Part shown: piece after piece, positions 12,309 to 16,853 of the stretch | How positions within the stretch are numbered: the first letter of the stretch is position 1 | Layout: every line of letters begins with the position of its first letter | From: an uncultured Clostridia bacterium | GTDB taxonomy: Bacteria > Bacillota > Clostridia > TANB77 > CAG-508 | DNA length: 16,853 bases | Reading direction: 5' to 3' | Assembly (NCBI GenBank): GCA_949077355.1 | Contig: CARUQW010000033.1 | Coordinates: forward strand, 1-16,853 | Translations under genes and position numbers: made by a program | Notes under the pieces: model-generated | The model's input: the letters and a program-made list of their open reading frames with translations, nothing else | Database searches by the model: none | What the model was told of the DNA's origin: nothing

Positions 12309-13493
12309 TTAATTTTGATACCCGCATTCTGGACAAAATTTTGCATTTTTTCCTATCTCTTTTCCACAGTTAGAACAAAATGATTTTTCTGGCTTTGCCT
12401 GTCCACATTCTTGGCAAAACTTTCCTGTTACTGGTATCTTACAGTTTGGACAAGTCCATGAAGCATCATTTTTTCCTTGTTCTTGTTGCATTGATTGGGC
12501 TGGTTGTGTTTGTTGTTGCCATGGTCCTGCTGCTGCTCCTCCCATCATTCCCCCTGATGCCATATTCATCATGCCAATTCCCATAAATCCATTGGCAGCA
12601 CCATTTGCATTATTGGCTGCATCTTGAACTGCATTTGCATAAGCTCCTACCAATGTTCCTTGTTGCATATTAGCATTTGAGCTAAGTTCATATTGATCTA
12701 TTTTCTTTTCAGATTCTTCATCTAAAGTTACAGATTCTACTGCAAATCCTTCTATTTTAATTCCTCTTTTTCGAATTGGCTCATCAAATACTTTTTCATC
12801 CATAATTTGTTTAATCTCGTCAGTTTGACTTGGTAATTCTAAAACTGGAATTTTATGTACAGAATTACCTAACTCATTTAATACATTTTGAAAAGAAGCA
12901 ATGACTTCTGATCTAATTTGCTCTATTAACTCATCCTTTCTATAAATATCAGCTGTTCCCGCAATTTCATTCATAAATGTAGAGGGATCCTCTATTTTAA
13001 ATGTATATTTTCCAAAGCATTTTACTTCTACTCTTAGTGGTGTTATCGTACCTGTCATTTGATTTGGTATTGGATGTGACCAATCTTGAAATGGTACTGG
13101 GTTTGGTGTTCCAAATTTATTTCCAATGATTTCTTTGATGTTAAAGAAAAATACGTATTGTTCTTTGGCACTTGCTCCTTCATAAGTAAAACGTTGCCAC
13201 ATTTCTTTAAATACGGCACCAAATTGTCCTGCAAAAAAGGATGGTGTGCTTGAACTATCAAAAGTATATACCCCTTCTTCTGCCGTCGCATCGATAACCC
13301 TTCCATTATCATAAATAATAGCACATTGCCCAGGTCCTACTATAATTGTACTTTTATTTGATATAACACCTGTTGGTGTTGTTACCTTTTTCATTAGTAT
13401 CTCATTCCCCATGTCATCACATCTTAGTGCTTCTTTCCATTGGTCTTTTAAAGTTCCTCCAATTGCTCCTGTTGCTGCTTTTATTAGTCCCAT
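12309..13493 (-). CDS. SPFH-domain protein with two C-terminal zinc ribbons (YdjI-like)
   Basis: This 394-residue protein carries an SPFH/band-7 domain (about 30-270) of the type formerly called virion core protein, similar to B. subtilis YdjI. It includes the VGPGQCAIIYDNGRVIDATA and GYTF-like GVYTFDSSS segments and a coiled region LDEESEKKIDQYELSSNA. A glycine/methionine/alanine-rich linker (about 290-345) leads to two zinc ribbons with CxxC pairs at 348/351 and 360/363, then 373/376 and 387/390. Proteins of this kind form membrane-associated assemblies linked to envelope stress. ATG 13493 follows AAGGAGG. It is the last gene of an operon with a TIM44-like zinc-ribbon protein (22 bp upstream) and a wall-anchored protein. 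No membrane segment is present, so the partner may anchor it. Confidence 0.85.
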   Translation of the reverse strand: MGLIKAATGAIGGTLKDQWKEALRCDDMGNEILMKKVTTPTGVISNKSTIIVGPGQCAIIYDNGRVIDATAEEGVYTFDSSSTPSFFAGQFGAVFKEMWQRFTYEGASAKEQYVFFFNIKEIIGNKFGTPNPVPFQDWSHPIPNQMTGTITPLRVEVKCFGKYTFKIEDPSTFMNEIAGTADIYRKDELIEQIRSEVIASFQNVLNELGNSVHKIPVLELPSQTDEIKQIMDEKVFDEPIRKRGIKIEGFAVESVTLDEESEKKIDQYELSSNANMQQGTLVGAYANAVQDAANNANGAANGFMGIGMMNMASGGMMGGAAAGPWQQQTQPAQSMQQEQGKNDASWTCPNCKIPVTGKFCQECGQAKPEKSFCSNCGKEIGKNAKFCPECGYQN

Positions 13494-13515
13494 TTTAATT
13501 CCTCCTTTTTCTTCT

Positions 13516-14418
13516 TTATCTTCTTCCTTCTAATCCTGAAAGTACCCAATCGTGCTCTCCTGTTGTTATAACACTACCACAGTATTCACATTGCCCTGCT
13601 GATGTTATTTGTGTTGGTGCACCGCAGTTAGGACAATTAGTTGTACTCATATTACTTTTTCCTTCTTGTGTTTTAACACCAGCTTTTCTCATAAAAGTTA
13701 ATGTGTATTTCATATATTGGTCTTCTCTTGCATTTCCTTCTATTACTTTCTTTGTTTTTTCTTCTATGATATAATCTCTCATAACAGCATCTAAATCCAC
13801 TTTTATCGTTTCTTTATCACCATCTTGTGTAAAACTTCTCAAACTTGCCTTTTGTACATTAATTCTTTCTACTATGTTGATTCTTCCTGCCTTTATAAAT
13901 TCTTGTAATTGCGCTGAATGTGTCTCAAATAGTTCATTTGATTCAAATGGTCTTATGATACTCCATTCTCTTTTTGTCCATGCTGTTTGTAATTTTACAA
14001 ATACATCTTTCGTCCAATTTAAAAACTTTTCTTCTGAAAACATTGGATCAATTTGTCTTATTTTTTCTCCTACATTTATTTGTTGCGTTGCTTGTGGATT
14101 CAATATAGCATCTAAATTGGCTTCCTTTTTAAATTCATTTAATACATCTCCCATTTTGGTAATGTCACTGATATCTTTCACCATACCTTTTTTCTTTCCC
14201 CAGAAAAATAGTATCGTTCCTCCACCAATAACAAGAATTATAATTCCTCCAATTGGAATTTCAGAACTTCTAGAAGATGTCGAGGTTCTAGACCTAGAAG
14301 TTGAACCATCATATCTCTGTACGCCTCCTACATCAGCAAATACTGGTGTACAACTCAAAATGATACCAAAAATTATTGCGATAGTTAGTATTATTTTTTT
14401 CCACGTTTTTTCCTTCAT
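13516..14418 (-). CDS. TIM44-like membrane protein with zinc ribbon
   Basis: This 300-residue protein has a signal peptide-like N-terminus (1-28) and a short outer segment rich in Ser, Arg and Thr (about 38-52). A membrane helix (about 55-73) is followed by a cytoplasmic TIM44-like domain (about 110-250: FSEEKFLNWTKDVFVKLQTA, WTKREWSIIRPFESNELFET). The protein ends with one zinc ribbon (CxxC at 262/265 and 277/280). TIM44-like domains bind membranes or protein partners; the bacterial role is not established. ATG 14418 follows GGAG. It sits between the wall-anchored protein gene (20 bp away) and the SPFH gene (22 bp away). The shared zinc-ribbon ends suggest the two cytoplasmic parts meet in one complex. 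Confidence 0.8.
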   Translation of the reverse strand: MKEKTWKKIILTIAIIFGIILSCTPVFADVGGVQRYDGSTSRSRTSTSSRSSEIPIGGIIILVIGGGTILFFWGKKKGMVKDISDITKMGDVLNEFKKEANLDAILNPQATQQINVGEKIRQIDPMFSEEKFLNWTKDVFVKLQTAWTKREWSIIRPFESNELFETHSAQLQEFIKAGRINIVERINVQKASLRSFTQDGDKETIKVDLDAVMRDYIIEEKTKKVIEGNAREDQYMKYTLTFMRKAGVKTQEGKSNMSTTNCPNCGAPTQITSAGQCEYCGSVITTGEHDWVLSGLEGRR

Positions 14419-14438
14419 TTGTTTCTCCTTTCCTTCTT

Positions 14439-15515
14439 CTATTTGATTGGTATATTTTTGTATTTAATATATCCTATTATTCCTGCTATTCCTAATAAAG
14501 ATATCACTAAAATAATCATTCTTGTTACTCCTGTATTTGGTAACATTTGTTTTGCCACAGTAGGGTCGTTCTTTCCTGCTATTCCTGTATTTCCTTTATT
14601 GCCATTAATTTCTTGTCCACCTTGTGTTCCTCCAATAGTTCCATTATTTCCAGAACCATTTGAATTACTACTTCCAATTGGAACTTCTTTTAATCCTGAT
14701 GGCCATGTTTTATAACCATATACAGTTTTACTGTCACTGTCTTTTGCTTTCATATATAAAATATACAGTCCATCTTCTTTTGGAAGTCTTGCTTTTTCAA
14801 TTTCTGTATTAAAATATTTATCATTAGAATATTTAATAGCCTCTGTACAAGCTTCCCATCCTGTTATTTTTTCAATATCTTTTGTATTAATATTGAAAAC
14901 TTCTTCTATTGATGTATTATTTTTCATAGCTTGATTATATTTATTAAGTAAATTTTCGTCTGTTACTTTTATAAATTTATAAAATACATTTTTAATTTGA
15001 TAAACTGCACCGTTATACTCCGGATAACTACTACTACCCATTCCTCCAATGAAAAAAGTACGACCATTCTCTGTTTCATATAACTCACATGTGTGGTAAG
15101 GTGGCAAAGTCAAATCTACTTTTAAAGCATCTACTATATAAGTTCCTGCTTTTGAATCTTTAATATATAGATAAGCTGTATCTGTACTTCTTAATATACT
15201 AAAAACGGTTTCTTCTGATACCAATAAATTGATTTTTGCAGTTTTATTCGATTCATTAAAATCATTTAATGGATACCATTTTGTCACCTCTTCTTTGGAA
15301 TTTGTCTTACCAATTCCCCATTCGTAACCAGCCTCAGCATCTAATGCAATATTACTGATATTAAATTCTATGTTTCCATTGCTTCCTTCTACTACCTTAG
15401 TGGCTACAATTCCATCTTTTGTTGTAAATGTTTCTGCTGCTTTTACTTTAGTTGTTATTAACAATACTAGAATAAAAATAATTCCGATTGCTATTATCTT
15501 TCTTGTTCTTTTCAT
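14439..15515 (-). CDS. Sortase-anchored (LPNTG) surface protein of unknown function
   Basis: This 358-residue protein has a signal peptide (about 1-27, cleavage near VKA-A). It has an outer region without a domain I recognise, including one YHTCELYETENGRTFFIGG stretch, then a Gly/Asn/Ser-rich linker. The end is a classic sorting signal: LPNTG, a hydrophobic helix and a basic tail (KYKNIPIK). A sortase would link it to the cell wall; none is in this window. I chose ATG 15515, 5 nt after GGAGGAG, because the residues after it form the signal peptide; an upstream in-frame start has none. It is the first gene of the operon with the TIM44-like and SPFH proteins, and divergent from an XRE-type regulator. 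Confidence 0.85.
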   Translation of the reverse strand: MKRTRKIIAIGIIFILVLLITTKVKAAETFTTKDGIVATKVVEGSNGNIEFNISNIALDAEAGYEWGIGKTNSKEEVTKWYPLNDFNESNKTAKINLLVSEETVFSILRSTDTAYLYIKDSKAGTYIVDALKVDLTLPPYHTCELYETENGRTFFIGGMGSSSYPEYNGAVYQIKNVFYKFIKVTDENLLNKYNQAMKNNTSIEEVFNINTKDIEKITGWEACTEAIKYSNDKYFNTEIEKARLPKEDGLYILYMKAKDSDSKTVYGYKTWPSGLKEVPIGSSNSNGSGNNGTIGGTQGGQEINGNKGNTGIAGKNDPTVAKQMLPNTGVTRMIILVISLLGIAGIIGYIKYKNIPIK

Positions 15516-15542
15516 AAAAACTCCTCCTTTGTTTTTATATAT

Positions 15543-15609
15543 CTTTCGACATAAAGTTATTCTAATTTTAATTCTTTCGAAATAATTTGTCAATACTATC
15601 GAATTATTT
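15543..15609. repeat. Repeated CTTTCGAnATAA motifs in the divergent control region
   Basis: CTTTCGACATAA (15543-15554) and CTTTCGAAATAA (15574-15585) are 31 bp apart, about three helical turns. A weaker third copy, CTATCGAATTAT, is at 15596-15607. AAATAATT and AATTATTT around the -35 box also form an inverted pair. These are candidate binding sites for the XRE-type protein encoded next door. Confidence 0.5.
15565..15593 (-). promoter_or_regulatory. Promoter of the surface protein/TIM44/SPFH operon
   Basis: TTGACA (15593-15588), 17 bp, TAAAAT (15570-15565). It overlaps repeated TCGA-centred motifs. Confidence 0.8.
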
Positions 15610-15659
15610 TTATTGTTTTTTTATTTCTATTGATTATTTTTCTCTAATTTAATTCATAT

Positions 15660-15665
15660 TATAAT
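15660..15665 (+). promoter_or_regulatory. Probable -10 box of the XRE-type regulator gene
   Basis: TATAAT lies 33 bp before the start codon; the -35 region is only a run of T and fits poorly, so activation or weak expression is possible. Confidence 0.45.
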
Positions 15666-15697
15666 AGGATAGAATATGAAAATTATGGAGGTCTTCC

Positions 15698-16045
15698 ATG
15701 AATGAAAAAGAACTAAAAACAGAACGAATGAAAAAAATTGGTCAACAAATTTATTTGTCTCGTAAAAATGCTGGTTATACAAGAGAAGTATTAGCTGAAA
15801 AAAGTAATATTTCTCCTAATTATTTATATAATATTGAAACTGGAAATAAAGTTCCTAATGTTTTGATTTTTTTGGACATTTGCGAAGCTTTGAATACTCC
15901 TACTGGTATTGCCTTGAATCCTGCTCTTAAAAATAGATTCAACTCTTTTGTTGAAGATATTTCTGATGATTTCAATAAATTAACCAATAAAGAAATTGAA
16001 TTCATAAAGCATTCTGTTCACTTTTTAGCTAATCCTAACAAATAA
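15698..16045 (+). CDS. XRE-family HTH regulator
   Basis: This 115-residue protein has a Cro/CI-type helix-turn-helix at about 13-67 (IGQQIYLSRKNAGYTREVLA, then SNISPNYLYNIETGNKVPNV). A C-terminal region of about 45 residues (FVEDISDDFNKLTNKEIEFI) is predicted helical and may serve in dimerisation. There is no metal-binding or peptidase domain. ATG 15698 follows GGAGG with a 7-nt gap. It is divergent from the surface protein/TIM44/SPFH operon and shares a 182-bp control region with repeated motifs, so it probably regulates that operon. Single-gene unit with its own terminator. Confidence 0.85.
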   Translation: MNEKELKTERMKKIGQQIYLSRKNAGYTREVLAEKSNISPNYLYNIETGNKVPNVLIFLDICEALNTPTGIALNPALKNRFNSFVEDISDDFNKLTNKEIEFIKHSVHFLANPNK

Positions 16046-16058
16046 TATTTTAATACTT

Positions 16059-16095
16059 TACCATTGTTTTGTAAGATTACACAATGGTATTTTAT
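16059..16095 (+). terminator. Terminator of the XRE-type regulator gene
   Basis: TACCATTGT (16059-16067) and ACAATGGTA (16081-16089) form a perfect 9-bp stem with a 13-nt loop, followed by a T-rich stretch. It lies between convergent genes; on the minus strand the T run is missing. Confidence 0.65.
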
Positions 16096-16718
16096 TAAAT
16101 TGTAATTAAATCCTTTATCTTATTAAATTTAGTTTCACCAATACCACCTACTTCCTTAATCTCTTCTATTTTTGTAAACTTCCCTTTTTCTTTTCGATAA
16201 TCTAAAATCTTCATTGCTGTTGATGGTCCAATACCTGGCAAAGTTTCTAATTGCGTCTGTGTTGCTATATTAATATTTACTTTTGTATCTTTCTTCTCTG
16301 TTTCTTCTTGATTGGTATGGATACCACTCGAAATTGTCACATATTCTTCTTTCTTTTCCTCTTTTTCTTGTTTTGTCGGAATATGTATTTTCATGCCATC
16401 TTCTAATTTATACGCTAAATTGATGTCTTCTACACAAGCATCTTCTCTTATTCCCTCTGCTTTTTCTATGGCATCTGAAATTCTGCTATTTATTTTCAGT
16501 TCTATTACACCTTCTTTCTTAACAGCTCCTGATACATGAACTAAAATTGTTTCATCACTGAATTCTTCTTTTGTTGTTTCTTCTTGTATTTCTAGATTGT
16601 TTTGCAAATTTTCTGTGGTACTATCTTCTTGTGCATATACATAATAGCAAACACATCCTATGATAATAGCTATTATGATACCTAAAATAATTTTTTGTTT
16701 TTGCGTTAAATTGTACAT
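16095..16718 (-). CDS. comEA: ComEA, competence DNA receptor
   Basis: This 207-residue protein has a membrane anchor (about 9-29), an acidic linker and an SLBB domain (about 57-115: ILVHVSGAVKKEGVIELKIN, YKLEDGMKIHIPT). A second charged linker leads to a helix-hairpin-helix pair (147-207: NINIATQTQLETLPGIGPST, KIEEIKEVGGIGETKFNKIK). ComEA binds double-stranded DNA outside the cell membrane and hands it to the ComEC channel during natural transformation. The layout and length fit the family. ATG 16718 follows AAGGAGG. No other competence gene is in the window; comEC would be expected nearby but is not seen, so presence of ComEA alone does not show competence. Confidence 0.92.
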   Translation of the reverse strand: MYNLTQKQKIILGIIIAIIIGCVCYYVYAQEDSTTENLQNNLEIQEETTKEEFSDETILVHVSGAVKKEGVIELKINSRISDAIEKAEGIREDACVEDINLAYKLEDGMKIHIPTKQEKEEKKEEYVTISSGIHTNQEETEKKDTKVNINIATQTQLETLPGIGPSTAMKILDYRKEKGKFTKIEEIKEVGGIGETKFNKIKDLITI

Positions 16719-16811
16719 CTAAAACCTCCTTATTTTTTTAATTATATTGTAGGCAATCGCTTAAAAATATTTGACTATATAGACCATACACTTTTGGAAA
16801 TCTTTAAATAA

Positions 16812-16851
16812 ATCTCATTAATATGCAGCTGACGCTTGATTGGAATGAGAT
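16812..16851. repeat. 8-bp inverted repeat at the right edge
   Basis: ATCTCATT (16812-16819) and AATGAGAT (16844-16851) form a perfect pair around 24 nt that include a CAGCTG palindrome. It lies upstream of comEA and its role is unknown; it may belong to the next gene to the right. Confidence 0.35.
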
Positions 16852-16853
16852 AT

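Noticed and set aside
13055..13324. Minus-strand frame overlapping the SPFH gene
   Set aside because: Out-of-frame shadow of the SPFH coding region on the same strand; no ribosome binding site.
13874..14446. Long plus-strand frame of 190 codons opposite the TIM44-like gene
   Set aside because: The minus-strand protein has a signal peptide, TIM44-like region and zinc ribbon; the plus frame has no domain and no start signals.
14439..15515. Sortase gene near the LPNTG protein
   Set aside because: None of the neighbouring genes has a sortase TLxTC motif or fold; a housekeeping sortase elsewhere is assumed.
1..16853. CRISPR array or insertion sequence
   Set aside because: No regularly spaced direct repeats and no transposase or flanking inverted repeats were seen; the only recombinase is the tyrosine integrase at the left edge.

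Overview
The window comes from a low-GC, Gram-positive-type bacterium, most likely a gut-type member of the Clostridia (Bacillota). The evidence is strongly AT-rich DNA, AGGAGG-type ribosome binding sites before nearly every gene, SigA promoters of the TTGACA-N17-TATAAT form, an LPNTG-anchored surface protein, a two-gene SufC/SufB-type iron-sulfur system and ComEA. No species can be named from the sequence alone. Almost all genes are on the minus strand.

Left part (1 to about 9436): probably one integrated element. It begins with a cut-off tyrosine integrase and its excisionase, transcribed off the left edge. It ends with a replication-type pair (a winged-helix protein resembling replication-relaxation proteins, and an HTH protein), a complete initiator tRNA gene and, at 9397-9436, a 5' half of a second initiator tRNA broken at the anticodon loop. 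The broken copy keeps a perfect promoter, so it looks like the original host locus and the right attachment junction. An 11-bp motif (AGGGCAAATTT) lies upstream of the integrase, excisionase and HTH genes and ties both ends together. Between them are a small unknown gene (986-1327), two paralogous sigma/anti-sigma-like cassettes (1427-3155 and 5154-7041), and a PadR regulator with a HAAS-SEDS membrane protein (3304-5005). The two sigma cassettes share a promoter of the extracytoplasmic-function type, a 12-bp palindrome between ribosome binding site and start, a TTG start and an 8-nt overlap of sigma and partner gene. Whether these middle genes are cargo or old chromosome cannot be settled from this window.

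Middle part (9437-12260): host-like DNA. A small unknown gene with a clear promoter (9662-10021) converges, across a perfect bidirectional terminator, on an operon of a DtxR-fold regulator, a SufC-type ATPase and a SufB/D-type scaffold (minimal SUF system). The regulator has lost most metal ligands of its family and has three C-terminal cysteines. Together with a dyad at its own start site, this suggests an Fe-S-sensing autoregulated operon.

Right part (12263-16853): a three-gene operon (cell-wall-anchored surface protein, TIM44-like membrane protein with a zinc ribbon, SPFH protein with two zinc ribbons) is divergent from an XRE-type regulator, with repeated motifs in the shared intergenic region. 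The window closes with ComEA, the DNA receptor of competence, and a small edge dyad of unknown role.
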